Source: an uncultured Leucobacter sp. (GTDB taxonomy: Bacteria > Actinomycetota > Actinomycetes > Actinomycetales > Microbacteriaceae). Taken from it: DNA of 32,441 nucleotides. The stretch is from NCBI GenBank assembly GCA_937967375.1, contig CALCJF010000091.1:1-32441 (forward strand). Reading direction: 5' to 3'. The translations under genes were made by a program, and so were the position numbers. Below, in pieces: positions 23,555 to 31,206 of this stretch; the first letter of the stretch is position 1, and the number at the start of each line of letters is the position of its first letter. The notes beneath the pieces are model-generated. The model did no database searches. It was given only the letters and a program-made list of their open reading frames with translations, and was not told the origin of the DNA.

Positions 23555-23848
23555 GTGGCTACCGCGCTTTTCATTGCCGCTCTCATTCTGAAGCTGGCGA
23601 TTCAGATCTACATTTATGTGCTGTGGGCGAGGTTCATCCTTGACTGGGTGCGAGTGCTCAACCCGAGGTTCCGGCCGCGCGGGGTGCTGCTCGTGCTCTT
23701 CGAGTTGGTGTTTACGCTCACAGACCCACCGATCAAGATGTTTCGACGCATCTTGCCACCAATTCGCCTCGGTCAGATCTCGCTTGACCTAGGCTGGATG
23801 GTGACAATGTTCTGCTGCTGGATCCTTTTGATCTTTATTCCAGTGTGA
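23555..23848 (+). CDS. yggT: YggT family membrane protein
   Basis: Small membrane protein of 97 residues with two hydrophobic segments (about 3-27 and 75-96) around a hydrophilic stretch ending F-T-D-P-type (LTDPPIKMFRRILPP). YggT proteins are conserved next to sepF and yggS in many bacteria; the role is not established, with suggestions of osmotic or division-related function. The GTG at 23555 lies five bases after the sepF stop with only a weak GTAG site, so it is likely translated by coupling. Confidence 0.9.
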   Translation: MATALFIAALILKLAIQIYIYVLWARFILDWVRVLNPRFRPRGVLLVLFELVFTLTDPPIKMFRRILPPIRLGQISLDLGWMVTMFCCWILLIFIPV

Positions 23849-23898
23849 CCTGCATACGATTATTTGCTAGCGTTACCTAGACGACCGCGCAGGCGGTC
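23844..23898 (+). promoter_or_regulatory. wag31 promoter and leader hairpin
   Basis: A TGTGAC (23844-23849) and TAGCGT (23868-23873) pair with an 18-bp spacer is the best -35/-10 match in the window. The leader that follows contains a perfect GACCGC-GCAG-GCGGTC hairpin (23883-23898), 23 bases before the wag31 ATG. The hairpin could protect the mRNA end, or act as a weak terminator for yggT. Confidence 0.45.
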
Positions 23899-23921
23899 AT
23901 CCAAGCGAAAGAGACTTTACG

Positions 23922-24557
23922 ATGGCACTGACTCCCGAAGACGTGTTGAACCAGAAGTTCACGATCACCAAGTTCCGTGACGGCTACGACCTCGACCAGG
24001 TCGACGAGTTCCTCGACACGATCGTCGAAGAAATCAAGGAGCGCGAGCAGAACGAGGGCGCGCTTCGTGAGCAGCTCGATGCGGCAAACGCCGAGATCGA
24101 GTCGCTCAAGGCGCAGCTCGCGGCGGCTGGCGACCAGGCTCCCGCTTCGGAGCGCACCATCGTGGTCGACGCTCCGGCACCCCAGCCCGCTGCAGCCCCG
24201 GTCGCTGCAGCCGAGGTGCCCCGTTCGCACGATGCTGACGCGGTGAAGTCGAGCGCAATGCTGCAGCTCGCGCTCGAGCTGCACGACAAGCACGTGCACG
24301 AAGGCGAAACCACTCGCGATCAGCTCATCGCGGCTGCTGAAGAGAAGGCAGACCAGCTCGTCTCGGAGGCCGAGGACAAGCGCGCCGACGTGCTGCGCAA
24401 GCTTGAGGGCGAGAGCAATGATCTGCGCGACGTCATCAAGGAGCTTCGCGATTTCGAGGGCGAGTACCGCTCGACCCTGCGCTCGTACATCCAGTCGCAG
24501 CTGCGCAATCTCGACGGCTCGCCTGAGCCCGACGGCGCGCCCTCCGGCCTCAACTAA
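23922..24557 (+). CDS. wag31: Polar growth/division protein DivIVA (Wag31)
   Basis: Coiled-coil scaffold of 211 residues that marks negatively curved membrane and organises polar or septal wall growth. The N-terminal DivIVA domain starts MALTPEDVLNQKFTITKF and continues with DGYDLDQVDEFLD, followed by a coiled coil (about 30-68), a Pro/Ala/Gln linker (about 70-98), and a second coiled coil (about 105-190) carrying R-S-T-L-R-S-Y-I near the end. It is short compared with mycobacterial Wag31 (about 260 residues), the linker being compact. Known homologues are phosphorylated by PknA/PknB-type kinases; a PASTA kinase lies 20 kb upstream. A terminal hairpin straddles the stop codon. Confidence 0.96.
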   Translation: MALTPEDVLNQKFTITKFRDGYDLDQVDEFLDTIVEEIKEREQNEGALREQLDAANAEIESLKAQLAAAGDQAPASERTIVVDAPAPQPAAAPVAAAEVPRSHDADAVKSSAMLQLALELHDKHVHEGETTRDQLIAAAEEKADQLVSEAEDKRADVLRKLEGESNDLRDVIKELRDFEGEYRSTLRSYIQSQLRNLDGSPEPDGAPSGLN

Positions 24558-24564
24558 GCCGGAG
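24542..24564 (+). promoter_or_regulatory. Hairpin over the wag31 stop that masks the lspA ribosome site
   Basis: CTCCGGC (24542-24548) pairs perfectly with GCCGGAG (24558-24564); the nine-base loop holds the wag31 TAA. GGAG in the 3' arm is the only purine-rich site before the lspA GTG at 24566, though only one base separates them. A 13-bp palindrome GAGCAG-A-CTGCTC (24572-24584) follows within the first lspA codons. The hairpin has no T-run, so attenuation of lspA translation or partial termination are both possible. Confidence 0.4.
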
Positions 24565-24565
24565 C

Positions 24566-25186
24566 GTGCAAGAGCAGACTGCTCCTGACCAGCCCGAAAC
24601 CGCGGCGTCACCGAGACACCGCGGTTCGGCGTTGGCGCTACTGAGCCTTGCGATCGTCGTGTACGCGACCGACCAGCTCACCAAGAACTGGGTGGTTGCG
24701 AATCTGCCAGAGGGACGCAGCGTACCCGTGTTCGGCGAGTTCCTGCAGTGGTACTTCGTGCGAAACCCAGGCGCTGCCTTTTCTATGGCGAGCGGCGCGA
24801 CCTGGGTGTTCACCCTGCTCGCGGCCGCCGTCGTCGGTGCGATCATCTGGCAGGTTCGCCATCTCGGCTCGCGCACCTGGGCGATCTTTTTCGCTCTTTT
24901 GCTCGGAGGCGTGCTCGGAAACCTCACAGACCGCCTCACGCGGGACCCCGGGTTTCCGGTGGGGCATGTGATCGACTTCATCTCGACCCCGTGGATGTTC
25001 CCGTGGCCACTGAGCCCGGCGATCTACAACGTGGCCGATATCGGCATCGTCTCGGCAATGTGCTTGTTCGTGCTGATCACGATACTTGGCCTGCCAATCG
25101 ACGGCTCGCCTAGATCGCGTGGCGGCAAGAGTGGAGGCGACACGGAGACGGCCGACACAGAGGCCACCGAAGAGGATCCTGCCTGA
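24566..25186 (+). CDS. lspA: Lipoprotein signal peptidase LspA
   Basis: Membrane aspartyl protease of 206 residues that cleaves prolipoprotein signal peptides before the lipid-modified cysteine. Four helices are visible. Family blocks are D-Q-L-T-K-N-W near residue 36, NPGAAFSM (67-74), GGVLGNLTDR, and the catalytic aspartates D137 in HVIDFIS and D158 in YNVADIG. The N-terminal 20 residues and C-terminal 30 are hydrophilic and acidic or basic tails. The GTG at 24566 is poorly spaced from its GGAG; a TTG at 24632 would remove the tail, so the start is uncertain. A likely substrate, the lipoprotein at 31908, is encoded in this window. Confidence 0.94.
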   Translation: MQEQTAPDQPETAASPRHRGSALALLSLAIVVYATDQLTKNWVVANLPEGRSVPVFGEFLQWYFVRNPGAAFSMASGATWVFTLLAAAVVGAIIWQVRHLGSRTWAIFFALLLGGVLGNLTDRLTRDPGFPVGHVIDFISTPWMFPWPLSPAIYNVADIGIVSAMCLFVLITILGLPIDGSPRSRGGKSGGDTETADTEATEEDPA

Positions 25187-26103
25187 TGGAGTACCGTTCG
25201 CTGCCCGTGCCTGATGGCCTCGTGGGCAAGCGCGTCGATGCGGCGCTCGCGTCGCTGCTCGGATTCTCTCGCAGCTTCGCCGCCGAGGTCATTCAGGGCG
25301 GTGGTGTCACCCTCGACGGTCAGGTGCTCGGCAAGTCTGACCGGCTGCACGCCGACGGCTGGCTCGAGGTCAGTTGGGCGCCGAAGGTCGGCCCGCAGAT
25401 CATCCCCGTTGAGCTACCTGAGCTGGGCATCGTCTATGACGATGATGATTTCGTCGTGATCGACAAGCCTGCCGGGGTCGCAGCGCATCCGTCGCTCGGC
25501 TGGGAGGGCCCGACCGTGCTCGGTGCACTCGCCGGCGCGGGCTACCGGATCGCAACCTCTGGCCCGCCGGAGCGACAGGGCATTGTGCATCGTCTCGACG
25601 TCGGCACGAGCGGGCTCATGGCGGTAGCGAAGAGCGAGATGGCATATAGCGCGCTGAAGTGGGCCTTCAAGCGACGCGAGGTGAGCAAGATCTACCACAC
25701 GGTCGTGCAGGGGCACCCTGATCCGCTCGCGGGCACAATCGATGGGCCTATCGGCAGGCACCCGGGCAGTGAGTGGAAGTTTGCAGTCACGCGCGACGGC
25801 AAGCATTCGATCACGCACTATCGCACCCTCGAGGCGTTCCCGTACGCCTCACTGCTTGAAGTCGAACTCGAAACCGGCCGGACGCATCAGATTCGTGTGC
25901 ATATGTCGGCGCAGCGGCATCCGTGCGTCGGCGACTCGATGTACGGCGCCGATCCCACGCTCAGCGAAAGACTCGGTCTCGATCGGCAGTGGCTGCATGC
26001 GATGCGTCTCGGCTTCGCGCACCCCCGCACCGGCGAGCCCGTCGAGTTCGAGTCGGTGTATCCCGCCGACCTTGAGCACGCGCTCGACGTGCTGCGCGGC
26101 TGA
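25186..26103 (+). CDS. rluD: RluA/RluD-family 23S rRNA pseudouridine synthase
   Basis: Enzyme of 305 residues with an N-terminal S4 RNA-binding domain (about 14-60) and a catalytic domain with HRLDVGTSG, where D138 is the nucleophile. Later blocks K-x-Y-x-x-x-V-x-G, L-E-T-G-R-T-H-Q-I-R-V-H and the final hydrophobic L-H-A segments agree with RluD/RluA. The target uridines (1911, 1915, 1917 in E. coli RluD) are not provable from sequence. Its ATG shares one base with the lspA stop, an arrangement common in bacteria. A long hairpin 12 bases downstream probably ends the wag31-lspA-rluD transcript. Confidence 0.94.
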   Translation: MEYRSLPVPDGLVGKRVDAALASLLGFSRSFAAEVIQGGGVTLDGQVLGKSDRLHADGWLEVSWAPKVGPQIIPVELPELGIVYDDDDFVVIDKPAGVAAHPSLGWEGPTVLGALAGAGYRIATSGPPERQGIVHRLDVGTSGLMAVAKSEMAYSALKWAFKRREVSKIYHTVVQGHPDPLAGTIDGPIGRHPGSEWKFAVTRDGKHSITHYRTLEAFPYASLLEVELETGRTHQIRVHMSAQRHPCVGDSMYGADPTLSERLGLDRQWLHAMRLGFAHPRTGEPVEFESVYPADLEHALDVLRG

Positions 26104-26115
26104 CCTTTCGCTGCC

Positions 26116-26160
26116 TACCGCGCCCCTGCGCGGGGCCCGGGCGTCGCGCTCGGCGCGGTA
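26116..26160 (+). terminator. GC-rich hairpin between rluD and dnaE
   Basis: TACCGCGCC (26116-26124) and GGCGCGGTA (26152-26160) form a perfect 9-bp stem, and GCGCG (26128-26132) pairs with CGCGC (26145-26149) inside it. There is no T-run, so this would be a U-less actinobacterial-type terminator. The outer arm touches the dnaE -10 candidate, so a regulatory role for dnaE is an alternative. Confidence 0.5.
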
Positions 26161-26172
26161 CCCTTGAAGGGT
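26159..26172 (+). promoter_or_regulatory. dnaE -10 candidate and 13-bp palindrome
   Basis: TACCCT (26159-26164) is a possible -10 for dnaE. It overlaps the odd palindrome ACCCTT-G-AAGGGT (26160-26172). A protein bound there would cover the expected start site near 26172. It is not a LexA-type box, which would have CGAAC/GTTCG arms. No -35 is visible. Confidence 0.3.
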
Positions 26173-26200
26173 TGGTGTGGGCGCGGCGAGAGGGACATGA

Positions 26201-29200
26201 GTGTCAGGGCAAGACGGGTTCGTTCATCTTCACGTGCACAGCGAGTATTCGATGCTCGACGGTGCCGCGAGGGTTGGCCAGTTGATGGATGCGGTGCGCG
26301 ATCAGGGCATGCCCGCAATTGCCGTCACCGACCACGGCAACACCTTCGGCGCCTTCGACTTCTGGCGTCAGGCGAAAGATCGCGGGATCAACCCGATCAT
26401 CGGCATCGAGGCCTACCTAACGCCCGGCACCTTTCGCGGTGATCGTTCGCGCGTGCGCTGGGGCGACGGCGGTGGCGACGACGTGTCTGGCGGCGGCGCG
26501 TACACGCACATGACGATGCTCTCGGAGACGACCGAGGGCATGCACAACCTGTTTCGGCTCTCGTCGCGATCCAGCATCGAGGGCTATTACTTCAAGCCTC
26601 GAGCCGATCGTGAGCTGCTGCATCAGTACTCCAAGGGGCTCATCGCCACGACCGGCTGCCCTTCTGGTGAGATCCACACCCGCCTGCGCCTCGGCCAATA
26701 CAAAGAAGCGAGGGAGGCGGCCGCCGAGTTTCAGAGTATCTTCGGCAAGGAGAACTTCTTCTGCGAGATCATGGATCACGGCCTCGAGATCGAGCGTCGC
26801 GTGCAGAAGGAGCTGCTTGAGATCGCGAGAGATCTCGGCATTCCTCTGCTCGCGACGAACGACCTGCACTACACGCACCAGCACGACGCGAAGTCGCACG
26901 AGGCGCTGCTCTGCGTGCAGTCGGGCTCTCGCCTCGATGACCCGAACCGCTTCAAATTCGACGGCGACGGGTATTACCTGAAAAGCGCAGCCGAGATGCG
27001 GCACCTGTTTCGCGAGTTGCCGGAGGCCTGCGACAACACGCTGCTGATTGCCGAGCGCTGTGACGTCTCGTTCAACACCTCGGCGAACTACATGCCGCGC
27101 TATCCGGTGCCCGAGGGTGAGAGCGAAGACAGCTGGTTCGTCAAAGAGGTCGAAAACGGCCTGCACTATCGCTATCCGCAGGGCATTCCCGACGCAGTGC
27201 GCAAGCAGGCCGAGTACGAGATCGGCGTCATCGTGCAGATGGGCTTTCCCGGCTACTTTCTCGTCGTCGCCGACTTCATTAACTGGTCGAAGAACAATGG
27301 CATTCGTGTGGGGCCGGGCCGTGGGTCGGGCGCCGGCTCGATGGTTGCGTACGCGATGCGCATTACCGACCTCGATCCGCTGCAGCACGGCCTCATCTTC
27401 GAGCGCTTTCTGAACCCCGACCGCGTCTCGATGCCCGACTTCGACGTCGACTTCGATGATCGTCGCCGCGGCGAGGTCATCAAGTACGTGACCGAGAAGT
27501 ACGGCGACGAACGCGTTGCCCAGATCGTGACCTACGGCACGATTAAGTCGAAGCAGGCGCTCAAAGACGCCTCGCGCGTGCTCGGTTTTCCGTTCGGAAT
27601 GGGTGAGAAGCTCACCAAGGCGATGCCGCCGGCGGTGATGGCGAAGGATATTCCGCTCGCCGGAATCACCAACCCCGAGCACCCGCGCTACAAAGAAGCC
27701 GCAGAGTTTCGCGCCGTGCTGCAAGAGGATCCCGACGCCAAGACCGTCTACGAGACCGCACTCGGGCTCGAAGGCCTGAAGCGTCAATGGGGCGTGCACG
27801 CGGCGGGCGTGATTATGTCGAGCGATCCGCTGCTCGACATCATTCCGATCATGAAGCGCGAGCAAGACGGCCAGATCGTCACGCAGTTCGACTACCCGAC
27901 CTGCGAGGGCCTCGGGCTCATCAAGATGGACTTTCTGGGGTTGCGCAACCTCACGATCATCTCCGACGCGCTCGAGAACATCAGGCAGAACAAGGGCGAA
28001 GAACTCGATCTCGAGCACCTCGCTCTTGAAGACGCGGCCTCGTACGAGCTGCTTGCCAGGGGCGACACGCTCGGCGTGTTTCAGCTCGATGGCGGCCCCA
28101 TGCGCGGTCTGCTGCGCCTCATGAAGCCCGACAACTTCGAAGACATCTCGGCCGTGCTGGCGCTGTATCGCCCTGGCCCCATGGGCGCCGATTCACACAC
28201 GAACTACGCGCTGCGCAAGAACGGGCTGCAGCCCATCACCCCGATTCACCCCGAGCTCGAAGAACCGCTGCGCGAGATTCTCGACACCACCTACGGCCTC
28301 ATCATCTACCAGGAGCAGGTGATGTCGATCGCGCAGAAGGTCGCTGGGTTCACTCTTGGTCAGGCAGACATTTTGCGCCGCGCGATGGGCAAGAAGAAGA
28401 AAGAGGAACTCGACAAACAATACGAGGGCTTTGCCGGTGGCATGAAAGATCGGGGCTTCTCAGAGGCGGCGATCAAGTCGCTCTGGGACATTCTGCTGCC
28501 GTTCTCGGACTACGCATTCAACAAAGCCCACTCTGCCGCATACGGGCTTGTCAGCTATTGGACTGCCTACCTGAAAGCCCACTACCCGGCCGAGTATATG
28601 GCGGCACTGCTCACGAGCGTCGGTGACTCGAAAGACAAGCTCGCGGTCTATCTCAACGAGTGCCGCCGCATGGGCATCAAGGTGTTGCCGCCGGCCGTGA
28701 ACGATTCCTTCGCTGACTTCTCGGCGGTCGGCAACGACATTCGGTTTGGGCTCGGCGCAGTGCGCAACGTCGGCACCCACGTGGTCGCGGGCATTCGCGA
28801 GGCGCGTGAGACGAAGGGGTCGTTCGAGAGCTTCAGCGACTTTCTCAAGAAGGTGCCGCTCACCGTGCTCAACAAGCGCACGATCGAGTCGCTCATCAAA
28901 GCGGGCGCCTTCGATGGCCTCGGCGGCACACGACGCGCGCTTGTCGAGATTCACGAGGCCTCGGTCGAGAGCTCGGTGAAAGAGAAACGTGCCGAGGAGA
29001 ACGGCGATGTCGGCTTCGACTTCGACAGCCTCTTCGCGGAGGCCGCTGAGGACGCGGGCGAAGACGCGGCAAGCGTCTCGCTGGTGCCCGATCGCCCAGA
29101 ATGGACCAAAAAAGACAAGCTTGCCTTCGAACGCGAGATGCTCGGCCTGTACGTCTCTGATCACCCGCTTCGCGGGCTCGAGAACGCGCTCGCAAAAGAG

Positions 29201-29743
29201 TCGTCCTCAACCGTAGAACACCTCACGAACCCCGATTCGAAGGTCGACGGCGAAACGGTGGTGGTTGCAGGCCTGCTTACGGGTGTGCAGCACCGCACGG
29301 CGAAGTCAGGCAACCTCTACGGACAGGTCACCATCGAAGACTTCACCGGTGAAATCCAGGCGCTCTTCATGGGCAAGTCGTACCAGGAGTTCGGCTCGCT
29401 CCTGCAGGCAGACACCATTGTCGCGCTTCGAGGCAAGATCAACGTTCGTGACGACGGCGTCTCGATGCACGCCTACGGCGTGAAACCGATCGACACAGGG
29501 GTGCAAGACGAGGCCACGACACTACCGCTCACCATCTCCGAGAACCGGGCGACGGAAGACCTCATGGAAGAACTGAAGCGGGTCTTCGAACGACACCCCG
29601 GCACCAGCGAGGTGCGCCTGAACCTGTTGACCGCAACAGGGGTGCGCGTGTTCGAGCTGCCAATTACAGTGCGGGTGAACGCCGACCTCTACGGTGAACT
29701 CAAAGGGCTGCTCGGTCCGCGCTGCCTCGTGGAAGTAGGCTAG
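26201..29743 (+). CDS. dnaE: DNA polymerase III alpha subunit (DnaE1 type)
   Basis: Replicative polymerase of 1180 residues. The N-terminal PHP domain keeps its metal-binding pattern (HLHVHSEYSMLDG from residue 9, TDHGN near 44, and the NDLHYTHQHDAKSHEAL segment), so intrinsic proofreading as in mycobacterial DnaE1 is likely. Catalytic aspartates of the palm are D413 and D415 in PDFDVDF and D577 in KMDFLGLRN. The finger, helix-hairpin-helix and beta-binding regions follow, and an OB domain (about 1015-1110) precedes the C-terminal tail. Length and PHP residues fit the main replicase rather than the mutagenic DnaE2. The GTG is set by GAGAGGGA about ten bases upstream. The stop codon region doubles as the nadE -10 box. 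Confidence 0.98.
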   Translation: MSGQDGFVHLHVHSEYSMLDGAARVGQLMDAVRDQGMPAIAVTDHGNTFGAFDFWRQAKDRGINPIIGIEAYLTPGTFRGDRSRVRWGDGGGDDVSGGGAYTHMTMLSETTEGMHNLFRLSSRSSIEGYYFKPRADRELLHQYSKGLIATTGCPSGEIHTRLRLGQYKEAREAAAEFQSIFGKENFFCEIMDHGLEIERRVQKELLEIARDLGIPLLATNDLHYTHQHDAKSHEALLCVQSGSRLDDPNRFKFDGDGYYLKSAAEMRHLFRELPEACDNTLLIAERCDVSFNTSANYMPRYPVPEGESEDSWFVKEVENGLHYRYPQGIPDAVRKQAEYEIGVIVQMGFPGYFLVVADFINWSKNNGIRVGPGRGSGAGSMVAYAMRITDLDPLQHGLIFERFLNPDRVSMPDFDVDFDDRRRGEVIKYVTEKYGDERVAQIVTYGTIKSKQALKDASRVLGFPFGMGEKLTKAMPPAVMAKDIPLAGITNPEHPRYKEAAEFRAVLQEDPDAKTVYETALGLEGLKRQWGVHAAGVIMSSDPLLDIIPIMKREQDGQIVTQFDYPTCEGLGLIKMDFLGLRNLTIISDALENIRQNKGEELDLEHLALEDAASYELLARGDTLGVFQLDGGPMRGLLRLMKPDNFEDISAVLALYRPGPMGADSHTNYALRKNGLQPITPIHPELEEPLREILDTTYGLIIYQEQVMSIAQKVAGFTLGQADILRRAMGKKKKEELDKQYEGFAGGMKDRGFSEAAIKSLWDILLPFSDYAFNKAHSAAYGLVSYWTAYLKAHYPAEYMAALLTSVGDSKDKLAVYLNECRRMGIKVLPPAVNDSFADFSAVGNDIRFGLGAVRNVGTHVVAGIREARETKGSFESFSDFLKKVPLTVLNKRTIESLIKAGAFDGLGGTRRALVEIHEASVESSVKEKRAEENGDVGFDFDSLFAEAAEDAGEDAASVSLVPDRPEWTKKDKLAFEREMLGLYVSDHPLRGLENALAKESSSTVEHLTNPDSKVDGETVVVAGLLTGVQHRTAKSGNLYGQVTIEDFTGEIQALFMGKSYQEFGSLLQADTIVALRGKINVRDDGVSMHAYGVKPIDTGVQDEATTLPLTISENRATEDLMEELKRVFERHPGTSEVRLNLLTATGVRVFELPITVRVNADLYGELKGLLGPRCLVEVG
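29736..29741 (+). promoter_or_regulatory. -10 box for a leaderless nadE transcript inside the end of dnaE
   Basis: TAGGCT is formed by the last two codons and stop of dnaE (GTA GGC TAG). It ends seven bases before the nadE ATG at 29749. No ribosome site is present. Confidence 0.45.
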
Positions 29744-29748
29744 AAGTC

Positions 29749-30639
29749 ATGCGCGAGACCCAGCAAAAGATAATCGAGGCGCTCGCCGCCGAGCCAGAGA
29801 TCGACGCGGAAGCCGAGATCGAGCGGCGCGTCGCGTTTCTCGTCGACTACGCGGCGGGCATTCCTGGCGTGCGCGGATTCGTGCTCGGCATTTCGGGCGG
29901 TCAGGACTCGTCACTGGGCGGTCGCCTTGCTCAGCTCGCGGTGGAGCGGATGCGAGAGGCAGGCCGCGAGGCCGAGTTCATCGCCATGCGGTTGCCGTAT
30001 TCGGTGCAGCGCGACGAAGACGATGCGCAGCTCGCGCTCGATTTTATCCGTGCTGATCGCGAGATAACCGTCGATATCGCCCCTGCCGTCGAAGGGCTTG
30101 TCTCAGTGGTTGATCGAGCGACCGGCGAGCCGGTGAGCGATTTCAACAAGGGCAACGTGAAGGCGCGAATGCGTATGGTCGCGCAGTATGCAATCGCGGG
30201 TGACCGTTCGTTGCTCGTGCTCGGCACCGATCACGCGGCCGAGGCGATTACCGGTTTCTTCACGAAGTTCGGTGATGGTGCGGCCGATGTTATGCCGCTC
30301 GCGGGGCTCACGAAACGGCAGGGCGCGCAGATGCTGCGCCACCTGGGAGCGCCGGATCGGCTCTGGCAGAAGGTTCCGACCGCCGATCTGCTCGATGGCA
30401 TTCCGGGGCAGAGCGACGAGGACAGCCTCGGCGTGAGCTACACCCAGATTGACGACTACCTTTCAGGCAAGCCGATCGACGAGGCGGCCGCCGAGAACCT
30501 CGAGCGGCGTTACCGCGCCTCCGAGCACAAACGGCACCTGCCGGTCACTCCGACCGACAGCTGGTACGCAGAGGCTCGCCCTCAGAGCAGCCGTGACAGC
30601 AGCAACCGCAACTCACACGAGGGAGCACCCACCGAATGA
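29749..30639 (+). CDS. nadE: NH3-dependent NAD synthetase
   Basis: Amidates nicotinic acid adenine dinucleotide to NAD, the last step of NAD synthesis. The 296 residues fit the short, ammonia-using form (about 275 in E. coli), without the glutaminase domain of the mycobacterial enzyme. The ATP pyrophosphatase loop SGGQDSS lies near residue 49, and the GTDHAAEAITGFFTKFGDGA and PLAGLTKRQ blocks are typical. The core ends near the P-T-D-S-W-Y block; the last 17-18 residues are a Ser/Arg/Asn-rich tail that also carries the ribosome site (GAGGGAG) of msrA. The stop overlaps the msrA ATG. Confidence 0.96.
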   Translation: MRETQQKIIEALAAEPEIDAEAEIERRVAFLVDYAAGIPGVRGFVLGISGGQDSSLGGRLAQLAVERMREAGREAEFIAMRLPYSVQRDEDDAQLALDFIRADREITVDIAPAVEGLVSVVDRATGEPVSDFNKGNVKARMRMVAQYAIAGDRSLLVLGTDHAAEAITGFFTKFGDGAADVMPLAGLTKRQGAQMLRHLGAPDRLWQKVPTADLLDGIPGQSDEDSLGVSYTQIDDYLSGKPIDEAAAENLERRYRASEHKRHLPVTPTDSWYAEARPQSSRDSSNRNSHEGAPTE

Positions 30640-31160
30640 CCACCACCTTTGTTCTCGCCGGCGGCTGCTACTGGTGTCTCGACGCTGCCTATCGCGCGCT
30701 GCAGGGCATCATCGACGTGCACTCGTGTTTCACGGGCGGGCACACCCCGCACCCGAGCTACGAACAGGTCTGCACCGGGTCGACGGGGCATGCCGAGGCC
30801 GTAGCTGTCACCTTCGACGAGTCAGTGCTGCCCATCGAAGTGGTGCTCGACGCATACTTCACCATGCACGATCCCACCCAGCTCAACCGCCAGGGCAACG
30901 ATATTGGCACGCAGTACCGCTCGGCGATGTTCTATGCCGACGAGGCGCAGCGTGAGCTGTTCGAGGCCGCACGCGCACGCGCGGGGGAGTACTGGCCCGG
31001 CGAGATCGTCACTGTCATCGAGCCGCTCGGTGAGGTGTTCCCCGCACCAGAAGAGCACCAGGACTTTTTTGCGAAGAACCCGACCCAGGGTTATTGCATG
31101 GCCGTGGCGGTGCCCAAGGTCAACAAGGTGCGCGCGGGCTTCGCCAAGTACATCGTCTGA
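30636..31160 (+). CDS. msrA: Peptide methionine (S)-S-oxide reductase MsrA
   Basis: Reduces the S-epimer of methionine sulfoxide in proteins, repairing oxidative damage. The 174 residues carry the catalytic GGCYWC motif (C11 is the expected nucleophile; the usual GCFW has Tyr in place of Phe). The GGHTPHPSYEQVCTGSTGHAEAV block supplies the glutamate and tyrosine of the active site, and DPTQLNRQGNDIGTQYRSA is canonical. A second cysteine at residue 14 and one near the C-terminus (G-Y-C-M) are possible resolving cysteines. It overlaps nadE by four bases and converges on ssb. Confidence 0.96.
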   Translation: MTTTFVLAGGCYWCLDAAYRALQGIIDVHSCFTGGHTPHPSYEQVCTGSTGHAEAVAVTFDESVLPIEVVLDAYFTMHDPTQLNRQGNDIGTQYRSAMFYADEAQRELFEAARARAGEYWPGEIVTVIEPLGEVFPAPEEHQDFFAKNPTQGYCMAVAVPKVNKVRAGFAKYIV

Positions 31161-31162
31161 TC

Positions 31163-31206
31163 GGGCTCGGCGGGCCGCGGGGAGCTAAGCCGCTGCCCGC
31201 CAGCCC
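31163..31206. terminator. 16-bp imperfect hairpin between convergent msrA and ssb
   Basis: GGGCT (31163-31167), GGCGGGC (31169-31175) and GCGG (31177-31180) pair with CCGC (31190-31193), GCCCGCC (31195-31201) and AGCCC (31202-31206), with one bulge, one mismatch and a nine-base loop holding the ssb stop. It fills the 24-bp gap between converging genes and extends into ssb. Without a T-run on either side it would be a U-less bidirectional terminator. Confidence 0.6.

Noticed and set aside
26417..28018. 533-codon open frame antisense to dnaE
   Set aside because: It lies fully inside dnaE and its composition is that of a frame shadow; no start signal or family pattern is seen.
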